Source: Ferrimonas aestuarii
Lineage (GTDB): Bacteria; Pseudomonadota; Gammaproteobacteria; Enterobacterales; Shewanellaceae
Direction of reading: 5' to 3'
Assembly (NCBI RefSeq): GCF_005116665.1
Contig: NZ_SWCJ01000011.1
Location: forward strand, 1-64,000
DNA: 64,000 nt
The position numbers were made by a program, and so were the translations under genes. Of the stretch, positions 49,422-58,019 are shown in pieces. A model generated the notes under the pieces. That model was given only the letters and a program-made list of their open reading frames with translations, made no database searches and was not told the origin of the DNA. Each line of letters starts with the position of its first letter. The stretch's first letter is position 1.

Positions 49422-49790
49422 AATATATCCTTATATGTTTGTCAGAAGGAAATCCCTTCCCGTACGAAACTATTAAAAGAACTAGCCTTAATCAATAGGC
49501 CATGCAAACGATACACTCTGCTTTCGAGCAGACACATAAAGGTAAAAAAAATAAAAAACAACACCATTAATAGACAATAGCTTCACTGGCTTCCCCCGAT
49601 AGAGAAGAACTATTCAAAGAAAACCTACATTTATGTTTGAATTTTTATCATCATTTATTTCAACTTTATTTTATCAATAGCTATAATCCACCAACCAATA
49701 CAGACATCTCTGAAGAGTGCGCAAGCTAATGACCTACACCATAGTTCATCTGGGTAAACTCCTTGCATGGCCTATCATCTTTAGCCATCC
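49422..49790. other. 369-bp AT-rich region upstream of the peptide operon
   Basis: Lies between the peptide gene and divergent csdA. On the minus strand a weak sigma-70 candidate is TTGATT (49490-49495), 17 bp, TAGTTT (49467-49472). On the plus strand a perfect TATAAT at 49682-49687 could serve csdA. A 5-bp inverted repeat GAAGG-AAATC-CCTTC lies at 49446-49460. A 41-codon frame (49442-49567, minus) has no Shine-Dalgarno and was not called. Confidence 0.5.
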
Positions 49791-51029
49791 TTGCGCTCAC
49801 CCTCTTCAGCTATACCTTCGGAAGCCGCTTTGCACCAAGTAAGAGATCAATTTCCCGGTTTACATGAGAACGAACTCATATACCTAGACAACGCCGCCAC
49901 CACTCAAAAGCCAGACGTGGTACTTAAGGCGATGGATGACTTCTACAAAACCAGTAATGCCAATGTGCACCGTGGTGCTCATCGCTTATCGGATCTGGCA
50001 ACTCGCGCCTTCGAAGGCGCTAGGGATAAGGTGCAAGCCTTCATCAATGCCCCAGCAAGAGAAGAGGTTCTGTTTACCCGAGGCACCACGGAATCGATGA
50101 ACTTACTGGCTCAAAGCCTAGGACAACATCTATTGCAGCCAGGGGACGAAATTCTCATCGATACCTGGGCCCATCACGCCTGCATCGTGCCTTGGCAACA
50201 GATCGCCGCCAAAACCGGTGCCAAGCTAGTACCGATTCCATTGCTGAACGATGGAGAGCTGGATCAAAGCGCGTATCAATCTCTACTTTCAGAGAAAACC
50301 AAAGTGGTCAGCCTGACTCACATCAGTAATGCCTTAGGTAAACGGGCTCCAATCGAGCGCATGATTCCTAAGGCAAAGGCTCAGGGTGCTTACGTGGTGA
50401 TTGATGGGGCACAAGCGGTGGCTCATGAAGCGGTCGACGTACAGGCGCTGGGCTGCGATTTCTACGCTTTTTCCGGGCATAAATGCTACGGCCCCACCGG
50501 CATCGGCGTGCTTTGGGGCAAGCGGGCGCTGCTAGAGCAGATGCCTCCCTATCAATACGGGGGCGAGATGATCGACACCGTCAGCTTCGAGGGCACCCAA
50601 TTTAATACCCTGCCCTACAAGTTTGAAGCCGGTACCCCAGCCATTGCCGAAGCCATCGGTTTGGGACGAGCCTTAGAGTTCATTCAAGAGCTAGGGATCG
50701 ACCGTATCGCCGCCCACGAAGCAGCGTTGATGGCCAAAGCCAAAAACGAGCTCGCAAAAATAGGTAAGCTGACGCTGTTGGCCGCCAAAGGAAGCAATCA
50801 CGGCGCACTATCATTTAACGTGACAGGGGAACATCATCAAGACATTGGCATTCTACTCGACCAGGAGGGAATTGCGGTTCGCTGTGGTCACCACTGTTGC
50901 CAACCTCTGATGCAATCTTTAGGACTCAAAGGCAGCTGCCGAGTCTCCTTTGCTTTATATAACACCGAAGAGGAGGTCGATGCCTTTGTATCTGCCTTAG
51001 CTGACATTGTGGAGTTTCTCGATGACTAA
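49791..51029 (+). CDS. csdA: cysteine desulfurase (CsdA/SufS group II type)
   Basis: 412-residue PLP enzyme that takes sulfur from cysteine to give a persulfide on an active-site Cys. PLP-binding IDGAQAVAHE and SGHKCYGPTGIGVLW with the Schiff-base Lys are clear. The active-site region is VRCGHHCCQPL. Followed by overlapping csdE and then tcdA, the csdA-csdE-csdL set of E. coli. The start is uncertain: TTG at 49791 is used here, TTG at 49830 would give a shorter, family-like N-terminus. Confidence 0.92.
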   Translation: MRSPSSAIPSEAALHQVRDQFPGLHENELIYLDNAATTQKPDVVLKAMDDFYKTSNANVHRGAHRLSDLATRAFEGARDKVQAFINAPAREEVLFTRGTTESMNLLAQSLGQHLLQPGDEILIDTWAHHACIVPWQQIAAKTGAKLVPIPLLNDGELDQSAYQSLLSEKTKVVSLTHISNALGKRAPIERMIPKAKAQGAYVVIDGAQAVAHEAVDVQALGCDFYAFSGHKCYGPTGIGVLWGKRALLEQMPPYQYGGEMIDTVSFEGTQFNTLPYKFEAGTPAIAEAIGLGRALEFIQELGIDRIAAHEAALMAKAKNELAKIGKLTLLAAKGSNHGALSFNVTGEHHQDIGILLDQEGIAVRCGHHCCQPLMQSLGLKGSCRVSFALYNTEEEVDAFVSALADIVEFLDD

Positions 51030-51471
51030 ACCTGCAATCCATCAATTCTTGGCGTCCACCATCGGCAGCGAATTGACCCAAGAGGACCTACACCACGAAC
51101 TGATGGCACACACCCAATGGCAAGGCCGTTATCGGATCATCATGAAGCTTGGCAGCCGTATGCCGGCTCTAGATACTGAATGGCAGCAACCTCATGCAGA
51201 GGTCTCAGGATGTGAAAGCAAAGCGTGGCTTTACCATCATCAAAGCGACGACGGCAAACACCACTTTTTAGCCGACAGTGAGTCACGCATCATTAAAGGA
51301 TTGCTGGTACTGATTCTTAGTGCCTGCAACCACAAACACAGCAGCGCCCTAGCTGAACTTGACCTAGAAAGCTGGTTTACAGAGCTGGGTTTGAGCGCCC
51401 ATTTAAGCCCTTCGAGAGCCAACGGCGTAGCCGCGCTCATTCAGACAATAAAAAGCCTCAGCGAAGGCTGA
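51022..51471 (+). CDS. csdE: SufE-like sulfur acceptor CsdE
   Basis: 149-residue acceptor of the persulfide from CsdA. SufE fold with the sulfur-accepting Cys in AEVSGCESKAWLY (about residue 57) and IIKGLLVLILSA in the core. ATG 51022 lies inside the csdA end (8-nt overlap), so translation is coupled. A hairpin overlaps its own stop codon. Confidence 0.93.
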   Translation: MTKPAIHQFLASTIGSELTQEDLHHELMAHTQWQGRYRIIMKLGSRMPALDTEWQQPHAEVSGCESKAWLYHHQSDDGKHHFLADSESRIIKGLLVLILSACNHKHSSALAELDLESWFTELGLSAHLSPSRANGVAALIQTIKSLSEG

Positions 51472-51475
51472 GGCT
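51450..51475 (-). terminator. terminator between csdE and tcdA
   Basis: Stem AGCCTCAGC/GCTGAGGCT, loop of 4 nt. On the minus strand it is followed by TTTTTATT, so it serves tcdA, and its stem includes the end of csdE. Confidence 0.85.
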
Positions 51476-51507
51476 AGGCCAATTGGCAACACCACAATTA
51501 GTAAGCA

Positions 51508-52305
51508 CTAACTTGCGTCGCGTTTGGCCTTCTCTGATAGCTTAAGTAAAACCCGGCTTACAGCCACAAATCCAAAGGTACCGGTAACGCCGGTAAAGGC
51601 ACCGAAGCCACTGGCACAGTCCATGGCTTTTGGACCCTCAGCACCGGCTTTGGCCAAACACACTTCCCCATCGCTTCCTGGGTATTTCAGCTGTTCATCA
51701 GAGAACACACACTCCACCTGAAAACGGCGCTTAGGGTTCGAGGTAAAGTGGTATTCACGGCGCAAAAGGCTGCGAACTTTCGCCGCCAGCGGGTCTTGGT
51801 AGGTTTTGGCGAGATCGGCAACCTGAACTCGGGATGGATCCAGTTGACCGCCAGCACCGCCCACAGTCACTACCTTAATCTTCCGGCGCTTGCAGTGGGC
51901 AATCAGGGCAGCTTTGGCTTTGACGCTATCGATGCAGTCCACCAAATAATCCAGATTGTCATCGATCAACTCAAACAAGTTATCGCTATCAACGAAGTCT
52001 TCGACCTCATTCACCTGAATCTCTGGATTAATGTCCCGTAAGCGTTGTGCCATTACTGCCACCTTCGACTGACCGATGGTCTGTTTGAGCGCATGGCTTT
52101 GGCGGTTGGTGTTGGTAATGCAAATATCATCAAGATCAATAAGAGTGATTTGGCCGATGCCACTGCGCGCCAGTGCCTCTGCCACCCAGGTGCCAACGCC
52201 ACCGATGCCAACAACACACACATGGGCTTGACAGAAGTATGCTAGGGCATTTTGGCCATAGAGGCGGCCAATTCCACCAAAGCGTTGCAGGTAGTCTTGA
52301 TTCAT
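51508..52305 (-). CDS. tcdA: tRNA threonylcarbamoyladenosine dehydratase
   Basis: 265-residue E1-like enzyme (formerly CsdL/YgdL) that cyclises t6A37 of tRNAs to ct6A using ATP. ATP-binding VVGIGGVGTWVAEALARSG near residue 31 and VDCIDSVKAKAALIAHC region are canonical. Convergent with csdA-csdE; all three belong to the Csd sulfur system (established in E. coli). Confidence 0.96.
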   Translation of the reverse strand: MNQDYLQRFGGIGRLYGQNALAYFCQAHVCVVGIGGVGTWVAEALARSGIGQITLIDLDDICITNTNRQSHALKQTIGQSKVAVMAQRLRDINPEIQVNEVEDFVDSDNLFELIDDNLDYLVDCIDSVKAKAALIAHCKRRKIKVVTVGGAGGQLDPSRVQVADLAKTYQDPLAAKVRSLLRREYHFTSNPKRRFQVECVFSDEQLKYPGSDGEVCLAKAGAEGPKAMDCASGFGAFTGVTGTFGFVAVSRVLLKLSEKAKRDAS

Positions 52306-52670
52306 TTACCAACTCCGAAATTTGACCCTGTGGATTATACCAGCGACAACCCGAAACGAAGCCAGAACTTTCTTCAATAAAAAACGGATCACAGTACTCG
52401 CAAACTAACAGTAACTCAATTCGTTAATTGGTCATTTATTGATTTTGCGCAATCATAAAAACTAATTACTGTAAAAATAAGACATGGATCAAACTTCGCA
52501 TCGTCTAACCGTTGCATGTCACATTTATCCTGCCATCATCTATTACGCATCACACAAGAAAAGCCTGACTAATCATTGCAATGCAGAGCTAAATGTTGCG
52601 CACAACACATTCATGTTGCAATTCGATTATTCGTTGTCAGGCACAAATTGATCGTCAGGAGAACATGATC
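52306..52670. other. 365-bp regulatory region upstream of the porin gene
   Basis: Between divergent tcdA and the porin gene. AT-rich, with inverted half-sites TGTTG-CGCA-CAACA (52594-52607) and further TGTTGCAA-like words. Likely regulator sites for the porin, identity unknown. No gene seen. Confidence 0.45.
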
Positions 52671-53708
52671 ATGCAAAAGCGGACTCTAGCACTGTCAGTC
52701 GCTTCCATCCTAGCCGCCACCTCTTTCGGTGCTCTGGCTGAAATGCCAACCATCTACGGTACTATGGATCTGTCTGTGACCGATTCTGATACTGGTTACA
52801 CCGTAGTGAACACCAGCAACGACGTTGGCACCGTTCTGGAAAACAACAACTCCAACATCGGCCTGAAAGGTACTTTTGACCTGAACAGCGCCCTGAAGCT
52901 GGTTTATAAAGCTGAATTCGGCGTTAACGGCACCGACAACGATGCTGACACCTTCTCTTCTCGTAACACCTACATGGGTCTAGCGGGCGGTTTTGGTGAA
53001 GTGGTTTTCGGTCGTAACGATACCGCATTCAAGAAATCTGAAGGCGGCGTGGACCTGTTTGGTAACCACAACGCAGACTTCGCCAACGTAATGCCTGGTT
53101 CTGACCGCGTTGCTGACGGCATCACCTACAGCCTGCCTAAAATGGGCATGCTGACCGGTGTTGCTACCTACATCCTGGAAGACGACAACGAAGGCGCAAC
53201 CAGCGATGACGGCAACAACTTTGCAGCAACCATCGGTTACGGTGACAAGAAGCTGAAAAAAGCCAACTACTACGTAGGTGTTGGTTACGTTGACGGCATC
53301 AAAGATCTGACTGCTTACCGTTTGATCGGTCAGTTGAAGATTGCTGACCTGTCTCTGGGTGCCATCTACCAGGACTCTGAAAAGACCTCCAACACTGAAG
53401 TAGATGCCAAAGGCTACCTGCTGTCTGCTAAGTACCCAGTGGGTAACTTCATCGTTAAAGGCCAGTTCGGCTACGATGACGGCGGCATGGGTAAATTCGC
53501 TACTCAGCACGCAAAGACCAAAGATGCTGACGGCAACAAGCTGCCAGGTACCATCGATGAGACCACCGTATGGACTGTGGGCGCTGACTACCCACTGAGC
53601 AAAGCCGCCTACGTTTACGGCTACTACTCAAACTACACCGGTGATTTCGTTGAAGGCGGCGACATCAACGATGACGTATTCACTGTTGGTCTGAACTACA
53701 AGTTCTAA
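52671..53708 (+). CDS. general outer-membrane porin
   Basis: About 345 residues with a signal peptide (LSVASILAATSFGALA-EMPTIYG), alternating beta-strand pattern and terminal Phe (LNYKF), a 16-strand trimeric porin of the gram-negative type. Codon use is strongly biased, suggesting high expression. The ATG 52671 has AGGAG 8 nt upstream; ATG 52665 is also in frame. Followed by a strong terminator. Confidence 0.93.
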   Translation: MQKRTLALSVASILAATSFGALAEMPTIYGTMDLSVTDSDTGYTVVNTSNDVGTVLENNNSNIGLKGTFDLNSALKLVYKAEFGVNGTDNDADTFSSRNTYMGLAGGFGEVVFGRNDTAFKKSEGGVDLFGNHNADFANVMPGSDRVADGITYSLPKMGMLTGVATYILEDDNEGATSDDGNNFAATIGYGDKKLKKANYYVGVGYVDGIKDLTAYRLIGQLKIADLSLGAIYQDSEKTSNTEVDAKGYLLSAKYPVGNFIVKGQFGYDDGGMGKFATQHAKTKDADGNKLPGTIDETTVWTVGADYPLSKAAYVYGYYSNYTGDFVEGGDINDDVFTVGLNYKF

Positions 53709-53725
53709 ACCTCAGTAATTACGAC

Positions 53726-53752
53726 AAAGGCGACCCTAGGGTCGCCTTTTTG
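53726..53752 (+). terminator. terminator of the porin gene
   Basis: Palindrome AAAGGCGACCC/GGGTCGCCTTT with five T. Confidence 0.93.
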
Positions 53753-53778
53753 CTGCCACAAACGCCTCGCTTCAGCGA

Positions 53779-54063
53779 TTAATCGTTTTTAGTGCAAGAC
53801 CACCACATGGTCTTAAGCTTCTCAGAAAACGCTTGGGCTTTCGCCTCACAGTAGCCAGCCTCATTGTTCGCTGACCACAGCACCTGATTTTCCGTTGCTT
53901 TGATGTAGTGCACCTCACAAGGTAATGGCGCACCTTGTGGATAGATCACCTGCACCCGACGCTCTTTATCGCCATTGGTACAGATGTATTCACTGCCTCG
54001 CTCAACCCCTTCAAGCCCGGGCTGATTGGCCAGTGCAGTCACCAACACAAACCACGCGTTCAT
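53779..54063 (-). CDS. small secreted Cys-containing protein, unknown function
   Basis: 94 residues. Short hydrophobic start (MNAWFVLVTALANQ), then ERGSEYICTNGDKERRVQVIY, with conserved-looking CEVHY, GYCEAKAQAF and a final WWSCTKND. Four Cys suggest two disulfides outside the cytoplasm, though the signal peptide is short. A start at 54087 is possible. I recognise no named family. Confidence 0.65.
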   Translation of the reverse strand: MNAWFVLVTALANQPGLEGVERGSEYICTNGDKERRVQVIYPQGAPLPCEVHYIKATENQVLWSANNEAGYCEAKAQAFSEKLKTMWWSCTKND

Positions 54064-54127
54064 CGCACTCTCCTTTGATCGAACCAAGGATCTCCATTGG
54101 TTTTCGACAGCATCATAGCATCATAAT

Positions 54128-54153
54128 AAAAAGGGAGCGCCATAGCGCTCCCG
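54128..54153 (-). terminator. terminator of the metal efflux operon
   Basis: Minus strand stem GGGAGCGC/GCGCTCCC, 4-nt loop, followed by five T. Confidence 0.9.
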
Positions 54154-54178
54154 TTATCTAATCATTAGTTGATTTAGT

Positions 54179-55495
54179 TCAATGGCTTAGAGCAAGCTTG
54201 CGATTCTGCAAAGATTTGATTAGCGCCTTAAGCATCAGCACCGCCAACAACGCGCCCGAACCGTAAACTAACCAATGGGGTAGCATACGGTGCTCCTCTC
54301 CCACCAGAGGCGTCACTTCAAACCCATATTGGGCCACTAGGAAGTTCACCAGATAGCCAAACACCACCGCAGTGCCAATTACGCCGCCCAGATACCCCCA
54401 AAGCGCACGAGCACCCAGCTCTTTACGTACCACACCTAAAGTTGCGATGTTGGTCGCAGGCCCCGCCATCATAAACACCAGCACCGCACCAGGAGAGACC
54501 CCCGCCAGCAGCAGCCCCGCCGCAATAGGCGTAGAAGCCGTGGCACAGATGTACATTGGAATCGACACCAATACCATCACGCCCATGGCCACAATACCAT
54601 CGCCCCACTGAGCCAGATATTGAGACGGCACAAAGGTGTTGACCAAGGCCGCAAAGAACAGGCCGATCAGCAACCACACCGTGGTGTCTTTCACTAGATC
54701 GTTACTGGCGTACACCAAGCCTTGCCATAACTTGCTCACCACCGAAGCCTTAGGTTCGGCTTTTTTGCTGCTGCAACAGCCGCCAGCTTCTGTTTTTGGC
54801 TTCACTTCTGTACTGCAACAGCTTGTAGCCGGTTTAGCTTCAACCTGTTCCTGCTTGGAAGCGCAGCAACTAGAGCTGGTATTAGATACAGGCTTGATGG
54901 CGGAGAAGCTGGCCTCTTTAGCCACTGGCGCAAATTTTGGCGTCTCGGCTTTGCTACTGCAGCAGTTGGAGGCTGGCTTAGTCTTTTGCTCCGGCTTCGA
55001 GCTACAGCAGCTGGATGCAGTTGCTTCGGCCTTTGTCTCAGCCTTATCGCTGCCACAACAGCTCTTGGGCGCTTCCCCCGTAGATTTTGGATCCTTGTCG
55101 TCATCTCTGCCGACCAACAACCCCGCCACTATCGCCGAAGTGATGGCAGCAATGGGGCGCACTACCGCCATAAAAGGGCCAAGCAGCACGTAAGACACCG
55201 ACACCGAATCAACACCTGTTTCAGGGGTCGACACCAAAAATGAGGTAGTGGCACTTTTAGACGCGCCGCTACGACGTAGCCCAACCGCCGCCGGAATCAC
55301 ACCGCAGGAGCACAGCGGCAGGGGCGCACCAAAAATGGCGGCTTTTAAGGTGGTCTTAAAGCCATGGCCACCCAACTGCTTGTTCATCCACTCCATGGGA
55401 ACGAACATCTTTAGCATGCCAGCTAAAAACAGACCCAGCAGCAGCCAGGGCGCTGAGTCCAAAAATAGGTCAAGGAAGTTCTCTAGCAACAGCAT
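54179..55495 (-). CDS. SO_0444-family Cu/Zn efflux permease
   Basis: 438 residues with two groups of membrane helices (PF03773-type permease; FGAPLPLCSCGVIPAA in the first, CATASTPIAAGLLLAG in the second). Between them lies a long cytosolic loop with six repeated Cys-Cys motifs (such as KSCCGSD, ASSCCSSK, ASNCCSSK, SSSCCASK, TSCCST, GGCCSS) separated by Lys/Glu/Ala linkers, likely to bind soft metals. The gene abuts the MerR regulator gene without any gap. Cu/Zn export fits both. Confidence 0.9.
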   Translation of the reverse strand: MLLLENFLDLFLDSAPWLLLGLFLAGMLKMFVPMEWMNKQLGGHGFKTTLKAAIFGAPLPLCSCGVIPAAVGLRRSGASKSATTSFLVSTPETGVDSVSVSYVLLGPFMAVVRPIAAITSAIVAGLLVGRDDDKDPKSTGEAPKSCCGSDKAETKAEATASSCCSSKPEQKTKPASNCCSSKAETPKFAPVAKEASFSAIKPVSNTSSSCCASKQEQVEAKPATSCCSTEVKPKTEAGGCCSSKKAEPKASVVSKLWQGLVYASNDLVKDTTVWLLIGLFFAALVNTFVPSQYLAQWGDGIVAMGVMVLVSIPMYICATASTPIAAGLLLAGVSPGAVLVFMMAGPATNIATLGVVRKELGARALWGYLGGVIGTAVVFGYLVNFLVAQYGFEVTPLVGEEHRMLPHWLVYGSGALLAVLMLKALIKSLQNRKLALSH

Positions 55496-55897
55496 CTATT
55501 TGGTCTCCAGAGTGTCTAGAATGGAGCAGTGAATCGCACTTTCCGCACCGCCACAACAGGCATCGGCCAGAGTTTGCAGTGAGTCACGCAGGCGAATCAT
55601 TTCGTCGATTTTGGTTTGCAACTCATCCACCTTGGCTTCCACCATCCCCTTTACATCGGCACATACCCAATCGGAGCGGCTGGCCTCTATGTTGAGCAAT
55701 TCACGAATGTCCGACAAGCTAAAACCCATGGCTTTGGCTCGCAGGATAAACCTCAATTGCTGAGCATCCTCTTCACTGTAAAGGCGGTACCCTTTCGGGG
55801 AGCGATTGACCGGATTCAACAGGCCATTCTTCTCATAAAACCTTAGGGTATCGGGTTTGATGCCACAGGCACCGGCTAACTCACCAATTCGCTGCAT
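55496..55897 (-). CDS. ZntR-like MerR-family metal regulator
   Basis: 133 residues: winged helix-turn-helix (RIGELAGACGIKPDTLRFYEKNGLL), a dimerisation helix and a C-terminal metal-binding loop ACCGGAESAIHCSIL. The CC-x4-H-x3-C pattern matches the Zn/Cd/Pb-sensing ZntR group. It leads the operon with the permease and faces a MerR-type promoter with a 20-bp spacer, so it is probably autoregulated and metal-activated. Confidence 0.92.
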   Translation of the reverse strand: MQRIGELAGACGIKPDTLRFYEKNGLLNPVNRSPKGYRLYSEEDAQQLRFILRAKAMGFSLSDIRELLNIEASRSDWVCADVKGMVEAKVDELQTKIDEMIRLRDSLQTLADACCGGAESAIHCSILDTLETK

Positions 55898-55926
55898 CGA
55901 TACGACTCCAAAATTACAATACCCAC

Positions 55927-55958
55927 AGTATAAAGCTTGGAGTTGTATCCAAGGTCAA
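55927..55958 (-). promoter_or_regulatory. MerR-type promoter with 20-bp spacer
   Basis: Minus strand: -35 TTGACC (55953-55958), a 20-bp spacer with the dyad CTTGGA-TACA-ACTCCAAG, and -10 TATACT (55927-55932). The overlong spacer and central dyad are the hallmark of MerR-family activated promoters. Confidence 0.85.
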
Positions 55959-56066
55959 ACCTTTTTTTGCAACTATTTGCCCTATCTCAACCCAAGCTAA
56001 GAACACTCTTTCTTTGTCACCGAACGATACTTGCGGATTTGGCCTGATTTTTACTCCGTTTTAACG

Positions 56067-56212
56067 TACAATGCGCGCCAACTTAGCAGGCCATATCAGA
56101 CCCTTAAGAGGGTATTTCGCCAACATCCCCATCGGGAGGTTGGCGAAATATCTTCCCATAATAACGCCATCCAAGAGTTGGCGAGCTAACCCTACAAAAA
56201 GGATCTGACCCT
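56067..56212 (+). promoter_or_regulatory. promoter and structured leader of purH-purD
   Basis: -10 TACAAT at 56067-56072 with a GC-rich discriminator; -35 is weak. The leader contains a hairpin with 12-bp arms (56113-56124 / 56139-56150), extended by CCC/GGG in the loop. A second GTTGGCG (56177-56183) and a CGCCA (56065-region 56165-56169) could pair with the same arms instead, giving mutually exclusive structures. No PurR operator-like ACGCAAACG was seen. Confidence 0.55.
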
Positions 56213-57805
56213 ATGGAATCTGCACGTCCAATTCGTCGCGCCCTACTGAGCGTGTCCGATAAGACCGGTGTGGTTGAATTTGCCTCTGCCCTGCATCAGC
56301 GTGGTGTGGCACTGCTCTCCACCGGCGGCACCGCACGCCTTCTGGCTGAATCTGGCCTGCCCGTTACCGAAGTGTCTGATTACACTGGCTTCCCTGAGAT
56401 GATGGATGGCCGGGTAAAAACCCTGCACCCGAAAGTTCACGGTGGCATCCTCGGTCGCCGCGATCGTGACCAAGCCATCATGGCCGAGCATGGCATCGAC
56501 GCCATCGACATGGTGGTGGTTAACCTGTATCCCTTTGCTGCGACCGTCGCTAAGCCTGATTGCACCCTAGAAGACGCCGTTGAAAACATCGACATCGGTG
56601 GCCCAACCATGGTTCGCTCAGCAGCCAAAAACCACAAAGACGTCACCATTGTGGTCAACGCCCATGACTACGATCGCGTGATTACCGAACTGGACGCCAA
56701 CGAAGGTGGCCTGACTCACGCCACCCGCTTTGATTTGGCCATCGCCGCTTTCGAACACACTGCCGCTTACGACGGCATGATCGCCAACCACTTCGGTACC
56801 CTAGTTCCAAGCCATGGCGACAACAAAGAGGGCGATGCCGAGTCCAAATTCCCCCGCACCTTCAACATGCAGTTTGAGAAGAAGCAGGACATGCGCTACG
56901 GCGAGAACAGCCACCAAGCCGCGGCCTTCTACGTGGAGAAACAGCTGCAAGAGGCCTCGGTTGCCAGTGCGGTTCAGTTGCAGGGTAAAGCGCTGTCCTA
57001 CAACAACATCGCCGATACCGATGCGGCGCTGGAATGCGTCAAAGAGTTTGATCAGCCCGCCTGCGTGATCGTTAAGCACGCCAACCCTTGTGGTGTGGCT
57101 CTGGGCGATACCCTGCTAGAAGCTTACGACCGCGCCTTTAAGACCGATCCAACCTCCGCTTTCGGCGGCATCATCGCCTTCAACCGTGAACTGGACGGCG
57201 ATACCGCCAAGGCGATCGTCGATCGTCAGTTTGTCGAGGTGATCATCGCCCCAAGCATCAGCGCCGATGCCAAGGCCATCGTTGCCGATAAAAAGAATGT
57301 CCGTCTGCTCGAGTGCGGCCAGTGGCAAAACCAAACCACCGAGTTTGACCTCAAGCGAGTTAACGGCGGCATTTTGGTTCAGGATCGTGACCAAGGCATG
57401 GTGACCTTGGATGACCTCAAAGTGGTGTCTAACGCCCAGCCAAATGCCGAACAGCTAAAGGACGCGCTGTTCTGCTGGAAGGTGGCCAAATTCGTTAAAT
57501 CCAACGCCATCGTGTACGCCAAAGGTGGCATGACCATCGGCGTCGGTGCTGGCCAGATGAGCCGCGTTTACTCCGCTAAAATCGCCGGCATCAAGGCTGC
57601 CGACGAAGGTCTGGAAGTACCGGGCTCAGTGATGGCCTCCGACGCTTTCTTCCCATTCCGCGATGGTATTGATGCCGCTGCTGAAGCGGGCATCAAGTGC
57701 GTGATTCAACCAGGCGGGTCGATGCGCGATCAGGAAGTGATCGATGCGGCCAATGAGCATGGAATGGTAATGATCTTTACAGGTCAACGTCATTTCAAAC
57801 ACTAA
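56213..57805 (+). CDS. purH: bifunctional AICAR transformylase/IMP cyclohydrolase
   Basis: 530-residue enzyme for the last two steps of IMP synthesis. N-terminal MGS-like IMP cyclohydrolase domain ([32 protein letters not shown]) and C-terminal AICAR transformylase (LRYGENPHQ-like [11 protein letters not shown], ending [19 protein letters not shown]). First of the purH-purD pair. Confidence 0.98.
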   Translation: MESARPIRRALLSVSDKTGVVEFASALHQRGVALLSTGGTARLLAESGLPVTEVSDYTGFPEMMDGRVKTLHPKVHGGILGRRDRDQAIMAEHGIDAIDMVVVNLYPFAATVAKPDCTLEDAVENIDIGGPTMVRSAAKNHKDVTIVVNAHDYDRVITELDANEGGLTHATRFDLAIAAFEHTAAYDGMIANHFGTLVPSHGDNKEGDAESKFPRTFNMQFEKKQDMRYGENSHQAAAFYVEKQLQEASVASAVQLQGKALSYNNIADTDAALECVKEFDQPACVIVKHANPCGVALGDTLLEAYDRAFKTDPTSAFGGIIAFNRELDGDTAKAIVDRQFVEVIIAPSISADAKAIVADKKNVRLLECGQWQNQTTEFDLKRVNGGILVQDRDQGMVTLDDLKVVSNAQPNAEQLKDALFCWKVAKFVKSNAIVYAKGGMTIGVGAGQMSRVYSAKIAGIKAADEGLEVPGSVMASDAFFPFRDGIDAAAEAGIKCVIQPGGSMRDQEVIDAANEHGMVMIFTGQRHFKH

Positions 57806-58019
57806 TTGATTTGAGGGCGCTTGCTCACACCGCACATAACGGCGTCCCTCTCTGTCCTCAACCTCATCATTTCTCAGAGGTCTGCGGAGAGGGCTTCCAG
57901 TTCTGCATCGGTTTGAGCTGCGCTTTATGATTTCCATACTCGCTTGCGCAGCGAGCGATAGGCGGCGTCATGGCAACGACTCAAGATGCTCAATGGCACC
58001 ACAAAAGGATTAACGGAAA

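Noticed and set aside
49442..49567. 41-codon frame on the minus strand just upstream of the peptide gene
   Set aside because: No Shine-Dalgarno, hydrophobic AT-driven sequence and no leader/core pattern; more likely the untranslated leader or promoter region.
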